Shown here: piece after piece, positions 23,919-36,400 of the stretch
How positions within the stretch are numbered: position 1 is the stretch's first letter
Layout of the letters: every line of letters starts with the position of its first letter
Origin: Anisodus tanguticus
Lineage: Eukaryota; Streptophyta; Magnoliopsida; Solanales; Solanaceae
NCBI GenBank assembly: GCA_034509755.1
Contig: CM067546.1
Location: 34,122,383-34,186,382, forward strand
Length of the DNA stretch: 64,000 bases
Reading direction: 5' to 3'
Notes under the pieces: generated by a model
What the model saw: only the letters and a program-made list of their open reading frames with translations
Database searches by the model: none
Told to the model about the DNA's origin: nothing
Position numbers and translations under genes: made by a program

Positions 23919-26177
23919 GTAAACTTCAGGTTTACCATGTCATGTGCTATTTATTTTAGTAAACTTCTGGTTTACTATGACATGAATTCTATTTTGTACA
24001 ATAAACTTCTGGTTTATCGTGACATGTGATTTCATCATGCTTATATTTGTGCAATACAATTTGGAAAATAAAGAGAGTAATATTTTAAATACATATTTCT
24101 TACCCATTGTGATTTTGTAGATATTTAGTCATCCAATCATTTATAGCTTCAATAGGATAGCCATTTACTTGAGTAAACTTCGGGTTTACTACAACTTGTA
24201 TTTCGATCATAACAACTTCGTATTACAATTTAGAACGAATTATATAATAGTATATAAGCTCTTCAGGAGCCTCTAATTTATTCTCCATAATCACACATAT
24301 TGTTTGGACACTATTAGTGTCATGATCTTCTAGATAGATAGTTAGCTCTTCTGGAGCACTTAATCATTAATTTTGTATAACCAAATATTGTTGGTATCAT
24401 AAAAGAAATTATAGTTAGACACTACTGGTGTCATGAAATAAATAGTAATTAAATGAATATGTAAAGACAATACAATTTATAAATGATGAAAAGTAAGTTT
24501 TAAACTTTAGTATTTTAGACATCTCCTTCAGGGAGAATACCATTAACATTCGAATATTTATCATCAAAGTTGCGATAGTAGCCATAATATATCAATATGG
24601 TTATAGTAGATAGTATTCTACATAATTTGTATCCTTTTGCCTTAGAATGATACATAATAAAAGTTTTCAAGATGATTTGACATGTGACAGGTACATGGAA
24701 CAATGACCTTCCTACCACAAAATAACATTTATATCCTTCGTTATTCAATCTCTGCATGAGGTGTGTTGTGGTATTTCTTCATTCACTTCGGGGAATGAAA
24801 CATTGTCATTTAGATGCACTTTATACATAACTTTTAATAGCTCATTATTTCACTCAACCACAAGAAAACACCACTTCAATATATTTCTCAAACATTTTTC
24901 CGCTTGTCAAAAATCATACCAATACTTCTAGACCATCAAAATACATATAAAATCATTCCTTAGTAGTATATCCCAACACTTTAAGAAAATGACAGCAAAT
25001 TAAATTTAAATATTTCCTTCATTATTTTGCCACCTTATATAACTAAAACTGAATCTTGCAAGAAAATAAGAAAAACATTTACATGCATTATAAACTCACA
25101 ACAGATTTTGGGTAGTAAAAGAAGTAAATTTCAAAGTTGAACTCTTTTGAAAGTAAAATTCAAAACCTTACTACTTGGGGAGTAAAGTTCAAAGGTTTAC
25201 CACTTCGGGAAATTCAAAGTTCTACTATTCGGGGGTAAGGTTCGAAATTCTACTACTTCGGAAGTAAAGTTCGAAATTCTACTAATACGAGAGTAAATTT
25301 AAGAGTTCTATTACTTCAAGAATATATTTCAGAGACTTACTGCTTCGGGAATAAATTTTGAATTCACTACGTCAAGAGTAAATTTCAGATTTACTACTTC
25401 AAGAGTAAAATTTAAAGTTTTACTACTTTCAAAGTTCTACTACTTCCGAGTAGAGTTCAAAGATTTATTACTTAAGGAGTAGAGTTTAAAATTTGCTACT
25501 TCGGGAGCAGATTTCTGAGTTTGCTACTTCGGGAGAAGAATTCTGAGTTTACTACTTCGGGAGTAAAGCATAAAATATTTAGAATATTTTTTTCTCAATT
25601 ATTATACCTCTTCTAGAGGTGAGTCATGATAACTTCACAACCAAATGCACATTCGTATATATATGTTTTACTACATATTGTCACATTCACTTCAGGAAAT
25701 GAATCTGTCTGTACTTATAACATTTATCAAAAGTTTTCATTCTTCAGGAATGAAACATATCTCAACGTGTCTTAAACATATCAAATAATGATAACTTAGA
25801 ACTTCTTTAAGATATTGCTACTTTAGAGCAAATCGAGACATATTTATGATGTGGAGAATTTTTAAACTACAATATATAGGCCTATGTATAAATCATCACT
25901 TCTGATGATCAGGTATAAATAAATTTGGTGATACTTTAGACTTGTGAAGTATGAATGGTCATTCTAAAAACCAATACCAACTTAACCATGACATACTAAT
26001 AGTAATATATAAACATAGCACGTAACATTAGAAGTGAATTAAAAATATTAAACCAATAATAATGGGCAAAAGATTCAAATTACTTTACCTGAGATGGACA
26101 TCACAATTGTTTGTCAAACTTTACTAAAATCGAATCACATGAAGAACTGTAAACACCGTCAAACTTCCGAAGACGGT
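23919..26177 (-). other. Leader hairpin array with NNGAA pentaloops (element G)
   Basis: At least a dozen short inverted repeats lie in the leader. Plus-strand positions and stems: 23919-23935 GTAAAC; 23957-23977 TAGTAAAC; 24001-24017 ATAAAC; 24172-24190 AGTAAAC; 24258-24270 GCTC; 24345-24357 GCTC; 24522-24536 TCTCC; 25606-25620 ACCTC; 25735-25755 TTTCATTC. The five-base loops read TTCAG, TTCTG, TTCGG or TTCTA on the plus strand, so CNGAA or TAGAA in the RNA. Looser relatives are at 24307-24321, 24418-24432, 24778-24799, 25892-25909 and 26155-26177. Stems differ but the loop recurs, which suggests a structured RNA motif, for example in packaging, dimerisation or translation control. The function is unknown. 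Confidence 0.7.
25167..25575 (-). repeat. About 15 tandem imperfect copies of a 27-30 bp unit
   Basis: The plus-strand consensus is close to TTTACTACTTCGGGAGTAAA followed by GTTCAAAG. I count 15 units, some shortened or diverged, the clearest in 25490-25575. Most units contain an inverted repeat (TTTACT/AGTAAA) around CTTCGG, so the array can be read as an expansion of one of the leader hairpins. Confidence 0.85.
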
Positions 26178-26229
26178 AGTATTAATATGGATTAAACTCC
26201 AAGGTAAGGTTAGAGAATCGTGCGGAACA

Positions 26230-26527
26230 TGTTATAAAATAATAGCAATAATAGCAATAGCAATATAAGACAAGAGATGTAGACAAAGAAATAGAGAGGA
26301 GGAGGAGACTTTTTTCTTATTTCAAGTGTATGTTTTTCTACCTTCAAAAGCGAATAACATCCCAATTTATAGGATGAAACCACCCAATGGAGGTTACAAT
26401 ATTAAGTGACCAAATTAATTGGTGGAGGTTACAAATATTAAGTGCTCAAATTAATAGGTACATGTAACATACAAAAGGTTAGTAAATGTGTATGAACATC
26501 TATACAAAGGATATGTATTTCATAACA
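26230..26527 (-). repeat. 5' LTR of element G
   Basis: 298 bp, partner of 21179-21466. It differs by small indels, such as an extra AATAGC-type repeat and extra GGA triplets near 26300, and scattered substitutions. Confidence 0.9.
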
Positions 26528-26750
26528 TAAACGTCTTTTTTGAGATACTAGCTATGTTAGTGACAAGATCTATATTATGATGTGTATTAGTGAATATTAC
26601 AACATATTCACCATATAATTTGTAATTAATCGTAGTGTATAGTTATGATAAATATAAGATCCTTATTCTATTAGGATTCAACATTGTACACACTATATAT
26701 ATTTGTATTAATGAGAAAGACTCCCCAAGGGAGATTAATACAATCTTACA

Positions 26751-27150
26751 TGGTATCAAGATCCAACAATCCCTAACCCTAAATTGGCAGTCGTATACCT
26801 CCTTCTTCTTCTTTTTTCCGGCGATCTCCTCTCCTTCTTTTTTTTTTCGGCGATATACAACTATATACTACTCGTATACCCGTGATATACTACCCTATAT
26901 ACCGCATATATCCTTGATATACTCCCCTTCCTCTCCAACAATCTCCGTATACTGTTGATATACAATAATATACACATACAAACAACTTCATATATTCCCT
27001 GTCTGGTAGCCCGTATACATCAACTATACCGACAGTATACACCACCCGATACCCTTCTCACATAAGAAGCCCGGTATACCACTGTTATACAGCCGTTCTA
27101 CAACAGCCTCTCAATCGATATTCTTTCACAAAATTATCGGTAACCCCCAT
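26751..27150 (+). other. Leader of element B, rich in TATAC
   Basis: Between the primer site and the gag start at about 27150 lie roughly fifteen TATAC motifs, often as GATATAC or CGTATAC, in a C/T-rich background. No inverted-repeat loop family like that of element G is seen. Confidence 0.5.
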
Positions 27151-30100
27151 GGATTCTCACGCTTCCGCTTCCTCAACTCCCGACGTCTTAAATCATTCTC
27201 ATGGATATTGGGCCACCAGTACATATAGTCCGCAACATGCCTAGCAGCCCAGCATCGATCCAACATCATTCCATAAATAGTGGGCCAACTCGCTGGGCCA
27301 ACACATCCGGCGGTACTCTAGTGGCCCAGCAACAACACTCTCAATGGGTTACACCGAGGCCCAGTATGCTGCCAGCCTATCCGGCGCTCCCTAGATAGAC
27401 CCACTACACAGTGGCCCAACAGTAGTCATCCAGCCTTAATCCAACAGATTTGGGTCTTACTTTCGGTTCTCTCAAAATGCAGCGGCCTGACAATACATGA
27501 TATATGGATACAAGCGTCACGTCTCACCTCACTAACAATTCTGGTAATATTCCACAACTGCGCAATTTAAATACTCCTCAATCAATTATGGTCGGCAATG
27601 GTCATCGCATTCTAACAAGGGTTTGGTCATACACTAACCCCACCGCATCCCCAATTCTCCCTTAAAATGTCCTATATTCCCCTAATATTATCAAAGACCT
27701 GGTCTCCGTTAGAAAATTTACCACCGATAATTTTGTATCCATCAATTATGACCAATTTGGGTTTTCTATAACGAACCTACGTACAGAGAAACTTCTTACC
27801 AGATGAAATAGTGAGGGGGACCTCTATCCTTTCCTATCCACGCCCACCGTCCATGTCACTCCTCCCACCGCTTTAGCTACAATATCTCCATCAATAAGGC
27901 ATAGTAGACTTGGTCATCCGGGTGCTCATATTTTTTATTCTCTTAGAAACCGAAATCTAATCCAATGTCATAACGTGAAACTTTCCCATAGTTGCTCCTC
28001 TTGTCATCTAGGAAAACATGTTAGACTTTCATTTACGCCTTCTCTAAGTATTATTTTCTCTCCCCTTGATACTATTCATGCAGATTTATGGACTTCTTCT
28101 ATAACTAACAACCTAGGCCATAAATACTATTTGGTATTTTTGGATGATTTCTCTCACTTCCTTTGGGTCTATCCGCTTAAACTCAAATCTCAAGTGTTCT
28201 CCAAATTCCTTGAATTTCGTACAATGGTTAAAACGCAGTTTGAAAAAGACATCAAAATGTTTCAATGTGATAATGGTTGTGAGTTCAATAATTCCCTTTT
28301 TCATAACTTTTGTGCGGCTAATGGCATGATCTTTCGTTTCTCGTACCCCTATACCTCCCATCGAAATGGTAAAGCCGAAAGAATTCTATGCATCATTAAT
28401 AATATGATTCATATTCTTCTTTTTTCATGTGTCTCCCCCCCTCTCTTTTGGGTATATGCATTAAAAATGGTATAACACATTCTTAACATCTTACCTACCC
28501 GTGCGATTTAAAATAGGACACCCATCGAAATTCTCTACCGTCGGATCCCTACCTATGATCACCTTAGAATTTTCGGTTGTCTTTGTTACCCAAATCTGAC
28601 ATCTACATCCCCCCAAAATTAGCACCTCGCTCCACTCCGTGCGCCTTCCGAGGTTTCCCGTCAAACCAAAGGGGGTACTTGTGCTATGAGTTATCCACAG
28701 AAAAAATCATAAGATCACGCCACATCACGTTTGTTGAGTACGATTTCCCGTTTGACAACATCTAAAAATTCCGAGTCACTGATTAGAGATTCCTTAATGA
28801 TTCAGACACCTCACCTCTAGTCCAAAATGCACTACAAAACACACTATCTGCCATCCCCCCGGCACACCTACCCATCCCGTAAATTACCACAACCCAACCA
28901 CCGTCCCGCACTGCCCCGAAATGACCCGCTGCCTAATAAGTGCCAACGACACCCTAAACCACAACCTACCTCCACCCTGCCTCTGTTTGCCTCCACCCCG
29001 CCACTGCCTGCCCTATCGGGGGCACACCCAGCCAACCCGTAGTATACCTCCACCCAGCCCCCTGGCCCGCATACCCCCACATCCTCCCGCCACTAACTGC
29101 CCAACCCCACACCACATTGCCCCATCCCGAACCCCTCTTCACTCACTGCCATAGACCTCGAGGCCCACTGCCCCGCCCCCACACACCACATGGAAACTCA
29201 TGCCAAATACAGGATTTTTAAACCCAAAGTCCACTTTAACCTATCCACCCAATCCATATCACTTTTACCTAAAAACCCAAAACTTGCAAAACTTGACCCA
29301 AATTAGAATGCAGTCGTGTGTAAGGAGTTTGATGCGCTTACCTCTCAGCGCATGTGGGATCTTGTTTCGAGGCCAGGGGGTGAATGTGATTCATTGTATG
29401 TGGCTCTTTCGTCATAAGTTCAGAGATAGTGGTGATCTTGAATGTCACAAGGCTAGACTTGTGGCAAATGACACAGGGCAGCAAGAGGGTGTTGATTGTG
29501 GTAAGACTTTCAGTCTGGTGGTCAAACCGGCTACTACTCGCACTATTATGAGCATATCTATGGGTAAAAACGACTGATTCATCAGCTTGATGTGAAAAAT
29601 GCGTTCTTACGTGGAGATTTGAAAAAAATAGTTTACATGCACCAACCTCCAGGCTTTGTACATCCAGAGTCTCCTCATTATGTTTGTCGTCTCCGTAAGT
29701 CCTTGTATAGTTTGAAATAGCCCCCCGGGATTGGTATGAGCGCTTCGCTACTTACATTATGCGGATTGGGTTCGTGTGTAGCAAATGTGATCATTCCTTA
29801 TTCATTTTTCATCGAGGTGGTGACATTGCGTACTTGTTATTATATGTGGATGATATTGTTCTAACTGCCTCGTCTGATGTCTTGAAAAATGAGATCATTC
29901 GGCTGCTCAAATCTGAATTCGCTATGACTAACTTAGGGAAGTTGAGTTACTTCCTGGGTATTTCTGTGACTAGAACTGCAAATAGCATGTTCCTATGCCA
30001 GCGTAAGTATACGGAAGAAATTGTGTACAGGGCTAAAATGACAAATTGCAAAATTATGCCTACTCCGATCGACTCGAAGTCAAAACTCAGTGTTGTTGAC

Positions 30101-30806
30101 GGTGATCCAATGTCCGATCCCACTCTCTACGGGAGTCTTGTAGGTGCACTTCAGTATCTTACATTCACCAAGCCTGATACTGCATATGTTGTTCAACATG
30201 TTTGTTTATTCATGCATGCCTCCAGGGAGCCTCACTTTGCAGCTCTTAAACGTATCATTCGATACGTTAAGAGCACTCTTGATTATGGATTATAGCTCTA
30301 CCCATCTGCACTGACCAAACTGATATCTTACACGGATGCCGATTGGGTAGGTTGTCCAGACACGCGGTGTTCCACGTCCGGCTACTGTGTGTTTTTAGGT
30401 GACAATTTTATCTCGTGTTCTTCCAAGAGGCAAGCCACATTCTCTCGATCGAGTGCAGAAGTGGAGTATAGAGGTGTTGCAAACGTTGTAGCTGAAATCT
30501 GCTGGCTTCGAACCTCCCCTTAGAGCTCCAGTGTCCCTTACGTAAGGCTTCTATGGTCTACTATGATAACATTTCTGCGGTCTACCTATCTCATAACCCG
30601 GTTCAACATTAGAGAACCAAACACATTGAGATGTATATACATTTTGTTCGTGAGAAGGTTGCTATAGGTCAAGTTAAGGGCATATGCCTTCTTCGTACCA
30701 ATATGCAGATATTTTCACAAAGGATCTTCCTCGGAAGCTGTTCATCGATTTCAGATCCAGTCTCAGTGTCCGGCCTCCTCCCGCTCCGACTGAGGGGGTG
30801 TATTAG
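27150..30806 (+). pseudogene. gag-pol of copia B, decayed
   Basis: Gag is reduced to a start (MDSHASASSTP) joined to a Pro/Gln-rich C-terminal part. The protease has YMDTSVTSHLT where the active site would read DTGA. The integrase zinc and core regions are open at 27975-28475 (HSCSSCHLGKH, IHADLWTSS, FQCDNG, HRNGKAERI). A Pro-rich linker follows. RT and RNase H pieces lie at 29330-30800, with LYVDDIVLTASS in the open frame 29759-30295. TAG replaces Gln codons at 29718-29720 and near 30611, and several frameshifts occur. The final stop (30804-30806) is inside the 3' LTR. Confidence 0.9.
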
Positions 30807-30971
30807 TGAATATTACAATATATTCACCATATAATTTGTAATTAATAGTAGTGTATAATTATGATAAATATAGGATCCTTATTCCATTAGGATTCAACAT
30901 TGTACACACTATATATATTTGTATTAATGAGAAAGACTCCTCAAGAGAGATTAATACAATCTTACAACGTG

Positions 30972-32595
30972 GAGTATATATTTCACAAGTTAAAGGGAAT
31001 TTTAACCCAGGCAAATGTGATGAAAGATGTTGCGAATTATGTTGTGATCTCTAATGAGGTTAAGACGTGATCTAAAAAATAGAAACAGTGAGATCCTGTG
31101 GTCTCATCGACAATAAGTTCGAAAATGAAGACCAGGGAATCATAAAAGTTTGAGCTCTTAGTGTCGCGATCATACTAAGTTAAAGGTAGTTTTTTTCAAG
31201 TTAAAGCAAGGAAAACAGAAATTGAGGGGGGAAACGGCTACCTTTATGTGCGCTTTGCGTCCGGGTTCTTTGTGTAAAGAACCACTCATTTGAAGTGAAC
31301 TATTTGAGTTTTTAACCGGTGTATGCTAAGTGATTATTAATGTAAGTTTCAATATCACAATTTGTATGATTAACTCTGAAATGGACTATAAGGCAATAGT
31401 AAGTAAGTTGGAAATTGAGGAATGTGTACAAACTACAAGCAATAAAGATAAGGTCGAATTTTCTTAGAGCATATGCTTTTTGTGCACAAATGCTTCTTGA
31501 CTTTAGATGTTAGTACTGGATATTATCAATGAAAAGTGATAGGCGGTGGTTAAACTCATTCCCCCACACCTATTCGAAAATGACATTAGATCTTTTGTAT
31601 TGGGTGAAAAGCGCGCCTGGATGAGTTCGTGTAACCGGATAAGAGGATTTGGGGATCTTTATAACTGGCTCCCACTTCTATCAACTCGAGTCACATCTGT
31701 TAGCTTCGATTAGAACGCATCAACATATACGAACGTTGGAGCCACAAAAAGATCACATCACCCGTACTTTAGAGTTTAAAAAGTCTAATTTTAGCTTATA
31801 TAAGAATAGCTTAGGATAGAACATCTTGCTCACACTTTGTAACTTTAGCTCTCTTTTCTCTTTAAGCAATATACGGAAGAATATTCATTATTTTACATAC
31901 ACTTTCTTGATTCATTTCTTGCCTTTTATCTTACATTGTTTTTAACCATATTATGGTTTCTTCTTTTTATCTAAGATCCTTTAATGAACGCATAAAGAAT
32001 CAGCACTTCAAAGACTTTCATTATTAAGATTATGCCCCTTTTTCTCAAACTTTGCTTTGATACACCAATTATTTCATGGGATCATTATCAAGATTTATAC
32101 CCTGTTATTCCAAAATGAAATATTCTGTTTTTCCCCCTTTTAAATCATGCTTTAGATTTGATTAGTCATCTTATCTTATCTTCTCAAGCTTCCCTTCCGA
32201 GTTTTTAATTTCTTTATTCTTTTATGATTCTATTTTAGTAAGTGATATTAATTAATTCTTTTGTGCATATTAAATTCCTTTGAAATTTAATAACTGAAAA
32301 AGAATCAGAAAAAGTGAGCTTGTTTATTTTATTTTTAATATGTCACTGGTAGGGGAGTTTGTTTATTTTGCTTTAATGTGTCACTGGTGGAATCTTTATA
32401 AGTAGTATTTTTCCAATGTGAACATTTTTAGTGTGAAATACTATTACAGTAAGAATGGGCAAGAAAAGTAAGTAGTACTTAATGATTTCCAAAATAGTTT
32501 GTATTTTGATCTAGTATAATCAATTATGGAAAATTTAGCACTGTCCTTTTTTTAGTATAATAGCTTATTGTTAGTACGTACAGGGAGCATGACAA
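30972..32595. other. Non-coding, possibly old transposon-derived
   Basis: No coding region recognised. Around 31780-31900 a TATATAAG box is followed by a T/C-rich stretch (AACTTTAGCTCTCTTTTCTC), the arrangement of an LTR promoter, but no paired repeat or end could be found. Confidence 0.35.
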
Positions 32596-32604
32596 AACAA
32601 TATT

Positions 32605-32733
32605 TCCTCCGTCTCAATTTATATGACATATTTTTCTTTTTAGTCAGACAAAAAAAATGACATATTTCTTTAGTTAACAACAATTTAACTTTGAACTTTA
32701 TCTTTTACACTTAATTTGATAATTATTAAGAGA
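32605..32733. mobile_element. Stowaway MITE, left part, cut by element F
   Basis: TTCCTCCGTCTCAATTTATATGAC begins a Stowaway-like element whose body continues to the 5' LTR of element F at 32734. The right part is absent here, consistent with F having inserted into it and with later loss of F's 3' end. Confidence 0.5.
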
Positions 32734-35700
32734 TGTAATTACAAGCTCTATGGTTAGCTTAACACTTAGTTAGTTAGGTAGTTGTAGTTAACTAACCATG
32801 ATTAGTGTGTTGTTGATGTGTATAAATATAAACTAGTCAATGTATTGTTGACTACAAGTCATTATGATAAAATAACAAATTATGCATTTTTTCCTCTCTA
32901 TAATCGTCTTCTTCCTCTCTCAATGTACAAGCTCTCTTTCTCCCCCAACTCTCTCTAAACTACAGCTACTAGAAGCTTCTATCAACCTCCATTAATGGAG
33001 TTATCATGGTATCAGAGCTATGAACGATCGTATGGTAGAATTCGAGGACACTTAAGGTATTCGAAGGTGCAAATACAATAGAGTGCTTAGGTTCATTCAA
33101 GGTTGAGTTGAATCGCGAGTAAGTACCAAAATCCTAGGGTTTGAGGTCGCAATTGCAGCTCGTTTCGAAGAAATTCAACAATGACGAGTGTAGAAACTGA
33201 AATCGCATGCAATTTAGGAACTGGAAATGCATTAACAACTGGAAATGAAACAACTGGCACATCGTTCACTTCAATTGATCATAATCATCCTCTATATCTT
33301 TAATCGACTGATACTCCAGGTAGCTCACGAATTTCTCTTCAACTTATTGCATAAGAAAATTATGCACTTTGGAGTAGGTCAATGAGGATTGGATTCTTAG
33401 GTAAAAGTAATCTTGGTTTTGTGGATGGTAGATATCCTAAAAGTAGTTTCTCATCTCAATTACATGATTTGTGGAAAAAGTGTAATGTCGTAGTGTTATC
33501 ATGAATTATGAGTGTTGTGAGGCCTGGTTTACTTGGTAACATAGTATACTCGGGTGATGCACACACAGTGTGGTGTGAATTGAAGGAAAGATTTGATAAG
33601 GTCAATGAATCTCATGTGTTTTTTCTGCACAAAGAGATACATTTAAACTCAAGGAACTATGTCAGCTTCATATTATTATTCAAAATTGAGAGTTTTGTGG
33701 AATAAATTTAATGCAATGCCATGCCCTGGTTGTCCATGTCATGAATCAAGGAAGTTCTATGAACACTTTGAATAGCAGAGACTCCTTCAATTCCTTACGG
33801 AACTGAATGAGTCTTATGCTCAAGCCAGAGGTCAGATCTTTATGATGTCCCCTGCTCCAAGTGTAAATAGGGCATATTCTCTGATAAATGATCAAGTGAG
33901 CTAAAGGAACTTAACTACTAATGTACATATGAGTGCAAATCCTAGTGTAATTGAAGGAACAACTATGTTTGATCACAAAAGAGGAGAATTTGGTGGAGGT
34001 CATGTAGGTGGTGGTGGCCCAGGAGGAGGAAATAATGGACCATGAAGGAGTCATTATGGCAACCAATACAACAAAGGACAAATATAGTTTATAATTTGTG
34101 AAGTGCGTGGATACAAATGGGCATACAAGAGATCAATGTTTCAAAGTGGTTGGTTATCCAACATGGTGGAAATCAAAGAAGAAAAATAGTGGAAGTTCTT
34201 ATGAAAATCAGGTGGAAACTAGTCACAATCTGGCTCCAGTTCAGATGGCTCCTGCTCCAAAATCATAGAGATCTTCCACTCCGTTCTTCGCTCAAGAACA
34301 ATACAAGCAGATAATGCAAATGCTATCTCAAGGAGGTGATAGTAGAGTTCCCACAACTGAATCCTCTGACAAAGCTGCTACTGTAGGTAGAATTCTATCT
34401 GCCTTAGTATCAAAGTATGTGACAAAAGAATGAATTATTGATACTGGAGCCACTAATCATATGGCATCCAATATTGATATGTTAACCAAATGCAAATATA
34501 CTTCAGAGTTTAGTAGAAGTACAGTGTCCTTACCTAATGGAAGTGTTATAGGAGTGTCCCATGGTGGAGAGGCTAGTTTTCTTAAAGATTAAGTTATTAA
34601 TAATGTACTCTCTGTCCCAGAGTTCAAGTATAACTTGTTATCAGTCTCTAAACTTACTAAAGAACTACAGTGCTTAACCCTATTCTTTCATGAATTTTAT
34701 GTTTTTCATGATCTTTACACTGGACATGTCAAAGGAATTGGTAAGGAGGAGTGTGGTCTTTACATACTAAATGAAGAAAGTCAGTCATCAGAAGTCTCTC
34801 ACCAGTCAGTTGCATAGTGGTATCACTCACAAAGTCAGTCATACTAAGTCTAATTCTTTGTTATGGCATCAAAGATTATGTCATGTTTTCATAGATGTAA
34901 TAAATAAGCATGAGTACTTTAGGAGTTTGATCATATCTGAACACCCTCACGTTCAATGTATAGTCTATCCTTTAGCTAAGCATACCAAGTTACCATTCCC
35001 TTTAAGTACTCATAGTTCAAAGTCTGTGTTTTGTCCATTGTGACATTTGGGGTCCTTATAAAGTTGCTACTCACAATAATAAAAGATATTTTGTGACTAT
35101 TGTGGATGACTATTCCAAGTATACTTGAATCTTCTTAATAACATCTAAGGCATATACAATTGTGGTAATAAAAAATTTCCTTGCTCAAGTTAAGAATATA
35201 TTTGGTGTCTCTGTAAAAGTCCTTAGAACTGACAATGGTAGTGAGTAGCACCAATTTTAAAGCTATGGTTGAAACTAATAGTATACTTCATCAATCTTTC
35301 TGTGTGTATACACCTCAGCAAAATGGGATAGCTGAGAGAAAATATAGATCCATTCTAGAGATGGCTAGAGCTCTCAGACTTCAGGCTTCTATTCCCTAAG
35401 GTTATGAGGTGAATGTGTTATGACTACTATATATATGCTCAATAGGTTACCTTATTCTGTTCTTCAGTTCAAGACTCCATTCGAAATGTTGTACCAACAC
35501 CCTCCATCACTCACTCATCTTAAAGTCTTTGGTTGCCTATGCTATGCTGGAACACCTAGACATCTTGACAAGTTTTCTTCTAGAGTCATACCAGCAGTAT
35601 TTTTAGGATACTCCTCTACTCAAAAGGGATATATTCTATATGATTTGCACAATAAAATCATGTTTGTCAATAGACATGGAGTGTTAAAAAAATAACTCTT

Positions 35701-35760
35701 TCCTTTCAAGCATTTGCAGATTTCCACCAATCCTATCTTCCATGTATCTAGCACCTAACC
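32734..35760 (+). mobile_element. Ty1/copia retrotransposon F, 3'-truncated
   Basis: The putative 5' LTR 32734-33006 starts TGTAATTACAAGC and ends ATCA, followed directly by the primer site TGGTATCAGAGC at 33007. The LTR holds a TATA-like TATAAATATAAAC. Gag, zinc knuckle, protease and integrase remnants follow, ending in the IN-RT junction region near 35760. RT, RNase H and the 3' LTR are missing, and no target duplication can be tested. Sequence and primer site separate it from the A/B/C/D group. Confidence 0.8.
33181..35760 (+). pseudogene. gag-protease-integrase of copia F, decayed
   Basis: The start is near ATGACGAGTG at 33181. Gag pieces include IVYSGDAHTVWCELKERFDK (33508-33705), PCPGCPCHESRKFYEHF and a Gly-rich stretch near 34000. 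A knuckle-like CEVRG...CFK sequence is degraded. The protease region has IDTGATNHMASN (34438 onward), NVLSVPEFKYNLLSVSKLTK and a C-terminal YILNEES. Integrase pieces are WHQRLCH, a zinc remnant, VDDYSKYT, LRTDNGSE, TPQQNGIAERK, and LNRLPYSVLQFKTPFEMLY (35420-35695), ending at FLGYSSTQKGYILYD. Stops and frameshifts occur throughout. Confidence 0.88.
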
Positions 35761-36400
35761 AATGCTCCACTCGGTTTGGATTGACCATGATCCTTAAGTT
35801 AATATTAGACATATTTGAAGAATTATACACATAATATATCAAGTTTAGTCGGTGACCATGGGTTCACGTGACCCATTTGTACTACATAAATTCGCTTTTG
35901 CTTGCCGTTAACAACTCAAATGATTGATTTTCAAAAAATCAGATTTGATACGTAACCTTCAATTAGAGGTTCAGATCGCTAAATTAAATCAGCCCAAATA
36001 AAATTAAAATTCGTCTCAAATAAAATTGAAACCTGATCCATATCCGACCCCACCAAAACTCGTTTAACCCAAATCTCAATTCTTATTTCCCTTATCACAT
36101 TATACGATAAAAAAAAAGTCATTCGTAATACATTCACAATACTTATTTAAAAAAGATTATCATGAATAACCGAATATCACTAAAAATCTCAAAATTCTTC
36201 CATGGAAAATGAAATCAATAAGTTTTTCTGACAAATCAAATAATTTTTATTGAGTAAACCAAATTTCTCAATTCAATTTTTTTCCAGAATATTATAATTT
36301 AAAGAGAAAAACTGGCATTATGTGAACAACAACAAAGTGAGGGAACTAAAGTGTCCAAAAGATGTTGACTTTCACTTCATACATAAAAACTTTCAATTAT
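35761..36400. other. Intergenic
   Basis: AT-rich sequence between the truncated element F and the probable 5' leader of the PPR gene. No feature supported. Confidence 0.45.

Larger units (their letters stand above)
21179..26527 (-). mobile_element. Copia-type retrotransposon G, internally deleted, long leader
   Basis: LTRs at 26230-26527 (5' on the minus strand) and 21179-21466 (3') start TGTTATGAAATAC and end TTATAACA on the sense strand. Flanks TAAAT (21174-21178) and TAAAC (26528-26532) form a target duplication with one mismatch. A purine-rich tract (AAGGGGGAG on the sense strand) abuts the 3' LTR. Sense order: 5' LTR, about 2.5 kb of leader with many small hairpins, integrase remnants, two copies of the integrase-RT linker, the RNase H end and the 3' LTR. 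Gag, protease and nearly all RT are missing. The usual TGGTATCA primer site is replaced by a degraded TGTTCCGCACGATTCTC; element H has CGTTATCCGCACGAG at the same place. Confidence 0.88.
26585..30966 (+). mobile_element. Ty1/copia retrotransposon B
   Basis: LTRs 26585-26750 and 30801-30966, each 166 bp, TATTAGTGAATATTAC...CTTACA, with about seven differences by eye. Flanks ATGTG (26580-26584) and ACGTG (30967-30971) are a 5-bp target duplication differing by one C/T. The primer site TGGTATCAAGATCC follows the 5' LTR and a CTGAGGGGGTG tract precedes the 3' LTR. It is related to A and C in pol but has its own LTR sequence. It lies only about 50 bp beyond the right end of element G. Confidence 0.93.

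Noticed and set aside
25167..25575. Could the regular repeats be a CRISPR-like array?
   Set aside because: Units are contiguous and imperfect with no unique spacers, and lie inside a plant retrotransposon leader.
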